The notes under the pieces were generated by a model, which searched no databases, was not told the DNA's origin, and saw only the letters and a program-made list of their open reading frames with translations. 64,000 nt of DNA from Bog-473 sp963783965 (GTDB lineage: Bacteria; Actinomycetota; Acidimicrobiia; Acidimicrobiales; RAAP-2), in assembly GCA_963783965.1 (NCBI GenBank), contig CAWAPQ010000004.1, forward strand, positions 1 to 64,000. The letters are read 5' to 3'. Below, piece by piece: positions 1 to 8,969 of the stretch (positions are counted from its first letter, which is position 1; every line of letters begins with the position of its first letter). The position numbers and the translations under genes were made by a program.

Positions 1-1079
1 GCTACCTCGAGGACTGGCTCGTTCGGTTCCTCCCTGGCACTGTGAGCCCGCGCACCGAGGTCATCTACCGCAATGCCGTCGATCGCTACGTGGTACCGAC
101 CGTCGGCTCCGTGAAGCTACACCAGCTCTCTCCCGCCCACGTGAGCGAAATGCTCCTGACTCTGGAAGCGCGGGGCTACGCCCCCGAGACGCGTCGTATT
201 GCCCGGGCTGTTCTGCGGCGGGCCCTTCGCCGAGCCGAACAGCAGGGATTCCTGACCCGCAACGTGGCTGCGATCGCCGACGGGGTGAAGATCCCACGAC
301 GTGAGGGCAGGACGCTGACGCCCGAGCAAGCCCAAGCTTTTCTACGCGAGGTGAAGGGCGACCGCCTGGAGGCCGCCTACGTGGTGGCCCTCGCCCTCGG
401 ACTGCGGAGAGGTGAGTTGCTCGGGCTCTCCTGGGACGACTTGAAACTTGACGACCCGATGCCGGTCGTCCGGATCCGACGGCAGTTACTACGCCACAGC
501 GGGCAAGGCGTCCTGCTGGCCGATCTCAAGACCGCCGGAAGCCGTCGCACGTTGCATCTCTCCCAACCCCTCGTCGACCTCCTGCGGGCCCACCAGGCCC
601 GTCAGGACGCCGAGAAGCAAGCAGCTCGCATCTGGCGCAACCCAGCCAACTTGGTGTTCACCTCCACCATCGGCACCCCGCTCGACCCCGAGGCCTTCGG
701 CCGCACGGTGCCGAGGATCTGCAAACGGGCCGGCCTGGGGCATTGGAGCATCCACGAGTTGCGGCACTCGTGCGCCTCACTCCTCCTCGCCATGGGCGTG
801 CCGCTCGAGGTCGTCTCCGACACGCTGGGGCATGCCTCAATCCGAGTAACGATGGACGTCTACGGCCACCTGCTGGCGCCATCACGGATGCATGCGGCTG
901 AGGCGATGCGCCGGGCCCTATGGATCGACGAGCTGCCCGACTTCGACCCATTGGCTACAGAACTGGCTACAAATCGGGCCAAGGACGACCCCGGCAACGG
1001 TCTGAACTGGGATTCAGTGGGCCGCCCGGGTCTCGATCCCGGCACCTTGGGATTAAAAGTCCCCTGCTCTTCCGGATGA
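1..1079 (+). CDS. Tyrosine recombinase / phage-type integrase (5' truncated by window edge)
   Basis: Site-specific tyrosine recombinase that would integrate and excise a mobile element. The reading frame is open from the first base, so the N-terminus lies outside the window. The visible part starts in the SAM-like core-binding domain (about 75 residues) and continues into the catalytic domain. Counting from the GTG at 42, the full catalytic set is present: R123 (in LRRGELLG), K163, H238 and R241 (HELRH), H264 (LGHAS) and Y274 (MDVYGH), so the enzyme looks active. The last ~20 residues are encoded by the antisense strand of the tRNA-Lys gene, as expected when an element sits in a tRNA 3' end and its integrase overlaps the att core. 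The element must extend leftwards out of the window. Confidence 0.93.
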   Translation, partial: YLEDWLVRFLPGTVSPRTEVIYRNAVDRYVVPTVGSVKLHQLSPAHVSEMLLTLEARGYAPETRRIARAVLRRALRRAEQQGFLTRNVAAIADGVKIPRREGRTLTPEQAQAFLREVKGDRLEAAYVVALALGLRRGELLGLSWDDLKLDDPMPVVRIRRQLLRHSGQGVLLADLKTAGSRRTLHLSQPLVDLLRAHQARQDAEKQAARIWRNPANLVFTSTIGTPLDPEAFGRTVPRICKRAGLGHWSIHELRHSCASLLLAMGVPLEVVSDTLGHASIRVTMDVYGHLLAPSRMHAAEAMRRALWIDELPDFDPLATELATNRAKDDPGNGLNWDSVGRPGLDPGTLGLKVPCSSG

Positions 1080-1090
1080 GCTAGCGGCCC
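1018..1090 (-). tRNA. tRNA-Lys(TTT), integration site of the left element
   Basis: The complement folds as a 73-nt cloverleaf: perfect 7-bp acceptor stem (GGGCCGC/GCGGCCC), D-arm GCTC/GAGC with GG in the loop, anticodon loop CTTTTAA (anticodon TTT), and T-stem CCGGG/CCCGG. No CCA is encoded. Two oddities: a G-A mismatch at the top of the anticodon stem, and a T-loop reading ATCGAGA, so the near-universal T54 is A. The integrase gene overlaps 62 nt of it antisense. The T-loop changes lie in the 3' half, which an integrating element replaces with its own att copy; this may therefore be an att-derived version of the gene. Confidence 0.85.
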
Positions 1091-1138
1091 GCGCCTGCAA
1101 CATAACTGAGGAATCGCAACACCACGACGGACGGTCTC

Positions 1139-2008
1139 TCAACCGATGCCGGCGAGCCTCGGTACGACCGGTCCCCATGTCTGCTCGAGCCAGTCCGACG
1201 GCTCGGAGCCCGCGGCGCGGATCACGATCGCGTGGACGCCGGCGCCATGGAGCGCCTCGGCCTCGCGCACGATGGCGTCCGGCCCGGCATCGTCGGCCAC
1301 CCCGATCAGAGCCGTTACCTCGATCTGGGCGAAATCGCGGCCGACCTCGTCGCAGTGCCGTCGCAGCACGCCAACCTTGTGCGCGACGGTCTCGACGTCC
1401 CCGATGATGTTACAGGCGTCGGCATAGGTCGCCACGAGCCGGAGCGTCTTGCGCTCCCCACCGCCGCCGATGAGCACCCGCGGCCGGGGTTTGCTGACGG
1501 GTTGTGGTGAACAGAGCGTCTCGGCCAGTTTGTAGTGGGCGCCTTCGAAGGGTCCGTTGTCGTCGCTCCACATCTGGAAACAGATCTGGAGCGTCTCTTC
1601 GAGCCGTTCGTAGCGCTCGCGTAGCGGCGGGAACGGAACGCCCAGACCGAGGTGCTCCCGTTCGTACCAGGCAGCCCCCAGTCCGAGCTCGACCCGCCCA
1701 CCAGAGAGAACGTCGAGCGTGGTGATCGTCTTTGCCAGGAGGCCGGGGTGGCGGTACGTCACGCCCCCCACAAGCAGCCGGAAACGCAGCCGTTCCGTCT
1801 TGGCCGCCGCAAAGGAGAGGGCTGTATACCCTTCGAGCATCGGCTCCTCAGCCGGCCACAGCATTTCCATCTGGAACCAGTGGTCCATGACAGAGAGGGT
1901 GCGTACCCCGATTGCCTCCGCTGTCCGGGCCAGCTCTGCGAAGGTCGGCCCGATCGCCTCCGGTCCCCCCGGCCAGGTGAAGCGGGGTACGTGGATGTCG
2001 AGTTGCAT
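1139..2008 (-). CDS. LLM-class F420-dependent oxidoreductase
   Basis: Predicted luciferase-like (bacterial luciferase/F420 reductase fold) oxidoreductase of 289 residues using coenzyme F420 or flavin; the substrate is unknown. Family marks are the LSGGRVELGLGAAWYEREH segment around residues 101-119 and the VLIGGGGERKTLRLVATYAD segment that shapes the cofactor pocket. The ATG at 2008 is preceded by GGAGG at good spacing (CCGGAGGACGACATG), so an open frame that continues further upstream is rejected. It is divergent from the Thr-rich secreted protein gene and stands alone beside tRNA-Lys. It is one of three LLM proteins in the window and closely resembles the one at 16996-17934. Confidence 0.88.
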   Translation of the reverse strand: MQLDIHVPRFTWPGGPEAIGPTFAELARTAEAIGVRTLSVMDHWFQMEMLWPAEEPMLEGYTALSFAAAKTERLRFRLLVGGVTYRHPGLLAKTITTLDVLSGGRVELGLGAAWYEREHLGLGVPFPPLRERYERLEETLQICFQMWSDDNGPFEGAHYKLAETLCSPQPVSKPRPRVLIGGGGERKTLRLVATYADACNIIGDVETVAHKVGVLRRHCDEVGRDFAQIEVTALIGVADDAGPDAIVREAEALHGAGVHAIVIRAAGSEPSDWLEQTWGPVVPRLAGIG

Positions 2009-2136
2009 GTCGTCCTCCGGTAGCTCGTTTCGAGGGTACCCGGACGGTCTACCCGCCGGCGACGGATCTGCGGCCGCAGGAGTCCTCGCAACAGAGGTCC
2101 CCGCTTCGCGGCAGCCGTTGACCGTAGGCTGCTTCC

Positions 2137-2889
2137 ATGCATTCGAAGGTTCGTCGCTCTTCAGTCGCGTTGTTCCTTGCGATTTCCGCCACCCCGCTCC
2201 TGCTCGGAGTTCTGTCGGGACCCGCAGGAGCCCAGGACACGACCACGACGGCACCCGTCACCACGACCACACTCGCACCAACCACAACAGTCCCCCCGAC
2301 GACAGCGCCGACAACGACGACCACGCTTCCAGCGACGACGACGACAAGAGCACGTCCCACTACGACCACGTCGAGCTCCACCACCACGACGACAGTCGCC
2401 AAGAGCGCTTCGAGCTCCAAGGCGTGGGGTTGGGTGCTCCTCGCAGTGGTCATCGCCCTCGCGGCGATCCTGGTCGGCCTCCTGATAGCCCGCACGAGGC
2501 GGCAGGGACGCGAGGTCGACTGGGAACGCTCGGTCGTGCCCGCCGTCACGGCCGCCGAGCTGGCACGGGAACTCATCCTCTCGCAGACGAGCGCGGATGA
2601 CGCGCAGCATCGAGCCACAGTCAGTGTGCAGGTCGACGACGCGGTCGAAGGTCTCGAACGGGCCGCGGCGGCGGCACCTGACCAAGCGCATCGGACGCTC
2701 TGCATGCGCTGCGCCAACAGCCTGCGCGGCCTTGCGTTCGCTGTCGAGGCAGACCACCTGATGCGCTCAGGCGGCCAGTCGCCGACCGGGGAACAGCTGG
2801 CCTCCGCTGATTCAGCCCGTCGCAACCGCTCCGCCGAGCTGAACGCCGCACTGGAAGACCTCAAGGTGGCAATCGCACCCAAGAGGTAG
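2137..2889 (+). CDS. Secreted/membrane-anchored protein with Thr-rich stalk
   Basis: A 250-residue protein of unknown function. It has an N-terminal signal peptide (to about residue 32, ending ...GPAGAQD), then a ~65-residue low-complexity stalk of Thr/Pro/Ala, one transmembrane helix (about residues 97-117, WGWVLLAVVIALAAILVGLL), and a ~130-residue hydrophilic, helix-rich C-terminal region with no recognised domain. The layout suggests an extracellular Thr-rich segment and a cytoplasmic helical domain. The latter contains a Cys pair (LCMRCANSLRGLAF). Thr stalks like this are common in envelope proteins of high-GC Actinomycetota and are often glycosylated; whether this one is cannot be seen here. 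Confidence 0.75.
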   Translation: MHSKVRRSSVALFLAISATPLLLGVLSGPAGAQDTTTTAPVTTTTLAPTTTVPPTTAPTTTTTLPATTTTRARPTTTTSSSTTTTTVAKSASSSKAWGWVLLAVVIALAAILVGLLIARTRRQGREVDWERSVVPAVTAAELARELILSQTSADDAQHRATVSVQVDDAVEGLERAAAAAPDQAHRTLCMRCANSLRGLAFAVEADHLMRSGGQSPTGEQLASADSARRNRSAELNAALEDLKVAIAPKR

Positions 2890-2930
2890 CCGGCTGGTTG
2901 CGGTTGCTCATCCCTCGGCGGTCGGTAGGG

Positions 2931-5502
2931 TCACTCGGCGCGCAACATGAGGGCCGTCGGCGTGCGTGCTGCCGTCCTGGCCGGCAGAGCCGCCACGAGG
3001 TTGGCCAATACGACCGTGCCCAGAGCGACCAACGCGACCGATGGGACGGACACCGTGGGGTATGGCACTGCGTTGATCTGCTCGGCGAAGAGGTCCCAGA
3101 GCCAGCGCCCGACGACGATCCCGAGCGGGATCCCCACCACAATCCCCACGACGGCGGCGGTCGTCGCCTGCCACGCCACGGCCGCCGCCAGTTGGCTTCG
3201 TACAAAGCCGATGGTCTTCATAAGCGCCAGGTCGCGGCGTCGCTGGCGAACGGATGCGACGAGGGTAAGCGCGAGCGCCGCGATGGCGCCGAGCACCAGT
3301 CCCGTCACCAAGAACGCGGGAGTGAGCCCGATCGTCTTGTAGTTCGCGATCTCAGCCGGGCGCTGAACTCCCTGCACGACGATGGCATTGCCGGCAGATC
3401 CTCCCGGTGCCGCCGCTTCTGCGCGGTCCGCCGCCGCGACGATGTGCTGGAGGTTCGCGAGCGCGGCGGCGGCCGGGACGCCCGTTCGGGTCCGGACGAG
3501 GACGAGGTTCGGACCGACGAGGGCCGCGTCGGGCCCACTGTCAATCGCGGCCACGAACGCCTTCGGCAGGACCTGGAACGGAATGAGCACTCCTGTGCCC
3601 ATGGAGGTGTGGTCCGAGACGGTGCTGGCGAACCCGATAGCGGGAAACGTCGCTGTACCGACGATCCGAAGGCGCGTCGGCGGGACGTCGACGGGCGCGT
3701 CGGCCGGAGTGCCGAAGGAGATGGTGACGCTCTCGCCGACATGCTTGTGCAGCTGCGCCATCGTTGCCGCGCCGAGCACGACCTCGTTACCCCCCTGGAA
3801 CCCGTGTCCGGTGAGGATGGGCGGCGTGACGGGTGCCCCGTCGTTCTCGAGCAGGAACGGGACCTCCTGCCCGTCCACCTGCAGGTCGTTGTAGGACGCT
3901 CCGGAATAGGCGGCGACGTCTTTGTCGTGCTTGAGCATGGCGAGCGCGACCTGGGGGACCTCCCCGCCGCCGGACCCGACCGGATTGAGCGTGTACGTCC
4001 AGTTCCATCCGTAGAGCGGCGGGTTCGCGACCAGCGTGTGGAGGCTGTCGCCGAACGTCAACGTTGTGACGACGAGGGCCACCGCCAACACCGACCCGAG
4101 GAGCGCCGAGCGGACCGGCACGGCGGCCCGGCCCTCGCCGGGCTCGAGCGCCATCCGGACCCCCACCACCCCGGGCCCCGACAACCCCGCACACGCTGCG
4201 GACGCCACCACGCGTGCCCCCGACGTCGGGTGGAGTCGGGTTCGCAGCGTGATCCGGTGCGGCGCAGCCGCGAACGCCAGCAAAGCGGCCGTGCCGCCGA
4301 GGACGGTGATCAGCGCGAGGAGGCCAAAGCCGAGAACGGTCCAGTCCCACGACAGGCCGCGGCCCGGATAGACGGGGGCGACGGAGCCGAGTGGTGACAG
4401 GGGGGACAGCGCGACGGCAATGACAACAGCGAGGATCGACCCGAGCGCGAGAGCCGCCTCAATCCCGATCAGTCCGTCCATGATGATGTCGGCCGGATCC
4501 GCGCCCAAGGCCCGGAGGATCCGCAGGTCCTCACGGTCGACGCGCAGCCGGCGCGCCACGAGTTGGGTGGCGACGAGAACGGTGGCGAGAAGGGCGACCG
4601 CTCCGAACACCCCCAAGGCGATGGAGATCGGCTTCAGGGCGCGGTCTGCTTTGGCGACGACCGGCGTCAAGTCATGATCAGTGACCTGGTCGCCGCGTGG
4701 GGCGACCCCGGCTATCTCGCGTTCGACGAGGGGCACTGTGGCTGCCCCTCCCGATGTTTTGATGCCGAAGGTCACGGCAGTCGAGAAATCCCCGTGCGCC
4801 GCCGCCTCTCGGGCGAAGGCTGGTGTCAGGGGTATGAACGTCGGCAGGATATCGACGTCGTCCTCGACGATCTCGGAACTCAACGATGCCAGACCAACGA
4901 TCTTCATGTTCATCCGTAGTGCCGGTGGCACGGCCTTCGTCCCGAAGCCCGGCAGGCTCTGCTGCGCGTTCGAGTAGAACCCGAAGGGAACCACCTGGCC
5001 GACACGCCACCCGAGCAGCCTGGCGATGACGGGTGCAATGACAATCTCGTCGAGCGCGTTGCGGGGATGCGAGGCGACCCTCATTCACCACCATTCGGTC
5101 CTGCGTGAAGAACAATCCGTTCACACTGGCCACGGGATAGGCCAGCCCGGTGACACGGATGCGCGGCGACCCGTCGGGGGTGAGGGGCGCTCCGGTCACG
5201 ACGAAGCCGGCAGCCACGTGACGGACGCCGGGTAGCCGTGCGATCTTCCGGGTGAGCGCTGAAGAGCCGACGTTGGGGCCACCGTTCCCCCCCGAGTAGA
5301 TGGACACATCGAAGTCCGACGGATTGGTCGCGGCGAGGAGGACCGAGAACGATGACTGGGTACGCCTGGCCGCAGCCAGGCTGCCCAGGCCGAGGCCCCC
5401 GATCAGAGCCACCATGACAACGATCGTGAGATAGGCGGACCAGCGGGAGCGGAAGGTGGTCCGGGTCCGGTAGCGGGCCACAGCGAAGCCCTGTGCGCTC
5501 AC
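2931..5502 (-). pseudogene. FtsX/MacB-like ABC transporter permease, frameshifted
   Basis: Large ABC export permease with two FtsX-type domains and extracytoplasmic MacB-like regions, about 857 residues when the frames are joined. The N-terminal frame (from a GTG near 5502) has the first helix (YLTIVVMVALIGGLGLGSLA) and runs to VVNEGRLAS. The rest, PRNALDEIVIA onwards, is in another frame. The break falls in a C run (plus-strand GGGG at 5063-5066); removing one base restores agreement with the intact paralogue at 14485-16983 (EGRMVDPRKADEVVVDA). Other frames contain no better gene. It is divergent from the response regulator at 5656. The ABC ATPase at 8970-9674 is the obvious partner. It may be a true pseudogene or a one-base sequence error. 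Confidence 0.85.
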
Positions 5503-5571
5503 AGCGCTCGATGCTCTCCGTCGGCCCGCATCACCGGAATGCAGTCTCCCAGCATCCACGGATTTGCCAAG

Positions 5572-5605
5572 GGTGCCACCCCGACCTGCTCCGGGGGGTG
5601 GCACC
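5572..5605. promoter_or_regulatory. 11-bp perfect inverted repeat in divergent promoter region
   Basis: Arms GGTGCCACCCC (5572-5582) and GGGGTGGCACC (5595-5605) are separated by 12 nt. The repeat lies in the 154-bp gap between the frameshifted permease (leftward) and the response regulator (rightward), so it could be an operator or a 5'-leader hairpin. No regulator assignment is possible from sequence alone. Confidence 0.45.
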
Positions 5606-5655
5606 ACTACGGACGCCCAGGTCATCGGCCTTCGCCGCGCTACCGTACGGTTGGC

Positions 5656-6330
5656 ATGGCGAGCATCAGGGTGGTTCTGGCGGAGGATAATGCACTCCTC
5701 AGGGAGGGCATCGCGCGCATCATCGACGGCGAGGCCGACTTCGACCTCGTCGGCCGGGCGGCCGATCTTCCGGAACTCCTCGAGCTCATTGAGGTCGAGT
5801 CGCCCGCCGTGGTCGTCACCGACATCAGGATGCCCCCCACCGGAACGGACGAGGGTATCCAGGCCGCTTCGTGGCTGCGGGAGCACAAACCCGAGGTCGG
5901 TGTCGTCGTACTCAGCCAGTACAAGACCCCCTCCTACGCGCTGGCGCTCCTCGAGACCGGTTCGGCTGGTCGCGCCTACCTGTTGAAAGAACAGGTGGCG
6001 GGAGCGGACGAGTTGGCCCAGGCCATCCGCACGGTGGCCCAGTCGGGGTCGATGATCGATCCGCAGATCGTCGACGAACTGATTGAGGCGAAGACCTCTC
6101 GCCGGAAATCGGACCTGTCCTGGCTCACGCCGCGAGAGTCCGAGATCCTGGGCGAGATGGCAAAGGGCAAGAACAATGCCGCCATCGCAGCATCCCTACA
6201 GGTTTCGGAACGAGCGGTCGAGAAGCACACGAACTCCATCTTCTCCAAGCTCGGACTGACCGAGGAACGCGACGTCAACCGGCGGGTCAAGGCCGTCCTG
6301 GTCTATCTCAGTGACCCTGGCGGTGGGTGA
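5656..6330 (+). CDS. NarL/FixJ-family response regulator
   Basis: DNA-binding response regulator of 224 residues. The receiver domain (residues ~4-125) has acidic residues at the start of the fold, phospho-acceptor D56 (VVTDIRMPP) and the conserved Lys in YLLKEQ. The LuxR-type helix-turn-helix (about 156-200) starts LTPRESEILGEMAKGK and contains VSERAVEKHTNSIFSKLGL. The ATG at 5656 gives a start right at the receiver and is preferred over an upstream in-frame one. It resembles the receiver of the response regulator-cyclase at 9676-11037, so both may answer to the histidine kinase at 6799-8958, itself of the NarL-partner (HisKA_3) type. It is followed by a receiver-only protein gene in the same direction. 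Confidence 0.92.
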   Translation: MASIRVVLAEDNALLREGIARIIDGEADFDLVGRAADLPELLELIEVESPAVVVTDIRMPPTGTDEGIQAASWLREHKPEVGVVVLSQYKTPSYALALLETGSAGRAYLLKEQVAGADELAQAIRTVAQSGSMIDPQIVDELIEAKTSRRKSDLSWLTPRESEILGEMAKGKNNAAIAASLQVSERAVEKHTNSIFSKLGLTEERDVNRRVKAVLVYLSDPGGG

Positions 6331-6396
6331 CACCACCCTCCGCCATGTGTGGCAGCACCACGGTCAGGAGAGCCGACGCCGTGCGACAATGAACGG

Positions 6397-6789
6397 ATGA
6401 GCGATCGGCTCCCCGTCCTGATCGTCGACGACCAAGCTCCGTTTCGAGCCGCCATGAAGGCGGTGCTGAAGCGAACCGCCGAGTTCGAATTGGTCGGCGA
6501 GGCTGCCAACGGGAACGAAGCCGTGGCACTCGAAGAGGAGCTCAGCCCCGTGCTGGTGCTCATGGACATCAACATGCCTGAGATGAACGGGATCGAGGCG
6601 GCCCGGACCATGGTGTCGCGACACCCCGATGTCGTGGTGATCCTGTGCTCCACCTATGACGCCGGGGACCTCCCGCCGGAGGTGGCCACGAGCGGGGCCC
6701 GTGCCTACCTGAACAAGGAGCACCTGGGCGCCGACACTCTGCGGCGGTTGTGGGAGGGGCGGAACGGCCAGGAGTTCGTCACGACCTGA
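6397..6789 (+). CDS. Stand-alone receiver-domain response regulator (CheY-like)
   Basis: A 130-residue protein that is only a receiver domain: DD at 11-12, phospho-acceptor D57 (VLMDINMPEMNG), conserved Ser/Thr position (CSTYDA) and Lys in YLNKEH. No output domain follows, and the stop comes 10 bp before the end of the convergent histidine kinase gene. Such proteins act as phosphate sinks, relay intermediates or partner-binding outputs. Its position between a NarL regulator and a HisKA_3 kinase suggests it belongs to that phosphotransfer set. The ATG at 6397 gives the expected short N-terminus (MSDRLPVLIVDD). Confidence 0.88.
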   Translation: MSDRLPVLIVDDQAPFRAAMKAVLKRTAEFELVGEAANGNEAVALEEELSPVLVLMDINMPEMNGIEAARTMVSRHPDVVVILCSTYDAGDLPPEVATSGARAYLNKEHLGADTLRRLWEGRNGQEFVTT

Positions 6790-6798
6790 AAAGACCGT

Positions 6799-8958
6799 TC
6801 ACACGAGCGGCACAGAACCGCGCACCTGGGATCCCTTCCCCACCTCCGAGTCCCACCGCACCGTTCCGCCGATCGCGCCGAGCCGGTCAGCCATGTTGAC
6901 GTAGCCGTGGCCGCGCTGCGCCGTGTCCGCGTCGTATCCCGGCCCGTCGTCGGACACGGTAAAGAGCAGGCCACCGGACTCTTCCCACAGGCGGACCTCC
7001 ACCCTGGCGTCCGGCGCGTGCTTCGCCGCGTTCTGGAGTGCCTCGAGGCAGCAGAAATAGATGGCCGCCTCGGTCTCGGACGGGTACCGGCCGATGCCGT
7101 CGGCGACGATGTCGACCGGCAGCGGGTTCCGGTTGGCGGCAGCGCGCAGCGCCTCGACCAGCCCGCTGTCGACGAGGAGTGGCGGATAGATCCCGTGCGC
7201 CAGCTCGCGCAGCTCTTGAATGGTCTCTTGGACCTCGCCGGCGAGCTGGTCCAGCATCTCCATGCCGGCCTCCTGGTCGTCGACAATGATGTCCTTGGCC
7301 AACCGGAGATTCACGGCCAGCGCCACGAGATGTTGCTGCGCGCCGTCATGCAGGTTGCGCTCGACCCGCCGGCGTTCGGCGTCCCCGCTGGCCACAATCC
7401 TGGCCCGGGACTCGCGCAGCGCATCCGCCTGCTTGCGGACCTCGTCCAGCGTGGTCTGCAAGGCGGTGTCGAGCTGGGAGTTGTGGAGAGCCAGCCCGAC
7501 CTGTCGTGCCAGATCGGCCAGCACCCGGTCGTCGTCTTCGGAGAATGCGCTGGCCATGGTGGGCCGCTCCACGACGATGAGGCCCAGCAATTCGCCCGCG
7601 TGGCTGACGGGAGCCACGCGGACCTGCTCCGTCTCGCGCCCCTGCAGCAGCGCCGGCAGCCAGACCGAGGCCCAGGCAGTCCCCGAAACCCCGGCCCGGG
7701 TCACCACCGGGCGCTCCCGGGGAGAGACGACCAGCGACGCGGGCCCCAGGTCGGGGACTGAGGCCGTGCGTTCGAGCACCTCGCCCGTCCCCGTGTAGAC
7801 CTCTGCGCTGGCCAGGCTCATCGTCTTGCGGAGCGACTCTGCGAGCTGCAGCAGCAATTCGTCCATGGGGATCGCTCGGGTGAGCCTGCTGCCGAAGGTG
7901 CGCAGGACCTCGTCGGGGGCCTCTCGTGATCCGTACACGAACCGGGTCGCCGAATCGAGGAAGCGGGCCCGCACGGGTACGAAGATCAGTGCGGCCACGC
8001 CGGAGGCGACCAGGGAGAGGGCGAGAACCTCCTTGTCTCCCGTGGTCTTCGGGGCGTGCCCCAGACCGAGGACGACCACCAGGTAAATCGCCGACACGAC
8101 AACGACGAAGCCGAATACCGCCAGCACCTGCACCAGGCCCCGGCTGGCGTGTGGTCCCATCCTCCTGTTCTCCGCGGCCAACAGTCCGAGCGGAACCAGC
8201 ACGGTCGCCCCCGCAGTGACGGCACCGAGCTGCTCCGGCCAACCGACAAGGAGGTGGAGCACCGTCGCTCCCAGTGCGACCGTGACCGCAAGGGAGACGC
8301 CGATGCCGAACCACTCCATCCGCTCGCGCTGGTATCCGATCGATCCGATGTAGCGGCTGCGCATCGGTGCGATCGCCAGGAGGCCGGCGATGGACCAGCT
8401 GACCGCGCCGTCGGCCAGGCTGAACGGTCGGTGGTCCAGGACGAACACGAGCCCGACGGCGATCGCGACGACGTAGCCCCCCACCGCCATCACCCGCCGG
8501 ACCGAGTCGTGCAGCCGACCGTCAGGCAGGGCAAGAAGGAAATGGAACGAGATGGCCGTCACCACGAGGGCGGCGAGGGTCGCGACGCCGCGGGCGCCGC
8601 TCGAGACATGGGCCAGCTCGGCCTTGCGGCCCGCCCCGAGCGCGACCGCTGCCACCAGGGCGTCGAGCGCGGCCAGGAGATGGAACGGCGAGGCCTTGTT
8701 CCCGCCTCGATCCCGTGCCCGCGTGTCCACGATGCCGACGAGGGCCCAGGCCAGGGTCAGGCCGAACGCGACCGAGATGGCCGGGGCGATCCCGCCTGGC
8801 ACCGCGATCCGCCAACCGATGACGACGGCCGCCACCGTCAAGGCGAAGAGCAGGGCCTGGAGCAAGCGGAACGAACCGAAGGTCGGCGAACCCGACTCGG
8901 GCGCGGCGACCACGGGCTCGCTCCCCGCCCTCAGCTGCACCTCGTCGTGCACGGTCAT
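6799..8958 (-). CDS. Membrane sensor histidine kinase (HisKA_3/NarL-partner type) with GAF-like domain
   Basis: A 719-residue sensor kinase. The N-terminal half (about residues 28-330) is very hydrophobic, with roughly ten predicted helices in place of a classical periplasmic loop. A GAF-like sensory region follows, then a coiled segment, the HisKA_3 dimerisation box with the phospho-acceptor His near residue 535 (RRRVERNLHDGAQQHLVALA), and an HATPase with N-box (EALQNAAKHA) and G-box (SDDGPGYD). It is the third gene of an operon running response regulator-cyclase, ABC ATPase, kinase; the gap to the ATPase is 11 bp. This suggests that the kinase controls the cyclase, and perhaps the NarL regulator. 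Confidence 0.92.
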   Translation of the reverse strand: MTVHDEVQLRAGSEPVVAAPESGSPTFGSFRLLQALLFALTVAAVVIGWRIAVPGGIAPAISVAFGLTLAWALVGIVDTRARDRGGNKASPFHLLAALDALVAAVALGAGRKAELAHVSSGARGVATLAALVVTAISFHFLLALPDGRLHDSVRRVMAVGGYVVAIAVGLVFVLDHRPFSLADGAVSWSIAGLLAIAPMRSRYIGSIGYQRERMEWFGIGVSLAVTVALGATVLHLLVGWPEQLGAVTAGATVLVPLGLLAAENRRMGPHASRGLVQVLAVFGFVVVVSAIYLVVVLGLGHAPKTTGDKEVLALSLVASGVAALIFVPVRARFLDSATRFVYGSREAPDEVLRTFGSRLTRAIPMDELLLQLAESLRKTMSLASAEVYTGTGEVLERTASVPDLGPASLVVSPRERPVVTRAGVSGTAWASVWLPALLQGRETEQVRVAPVSHAGELLGLIVVERPTMASAFSEDDDRVLADLARQVGLALHNSQLDTALQTTLDEVRKQADALRESRARIVASGDAERRRVERNLHDGAQQHLVALAVNLRLAKDIIVDDQEAGMEMLDQLAGEVQETIQELRELAHGIYPPLLVDSGLVEALRAAANRNPLPVDIVADGIGRYPSETEAAIYFCCLEALQNAAKHAPDARVEVRLWEESGGLLFTVSDDGPGYDADTAQRGHGYVNMADRLGAIGGTVRWDSEVGKGSQVRGSVPLV

Positions 8959-8969
8959 CGATCGAATGC

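Noticed and set aside
2137..2889. Thr-rich protein as a mucin-type surface adhesin
   Set aside because: Only the stalk is low-complexity; there is no binding domain or wall anchor to support this.
2898..4397. 500-codon frame on the plus strand
   Set aside because: Antisense to the permease gene and without recognisable domains.
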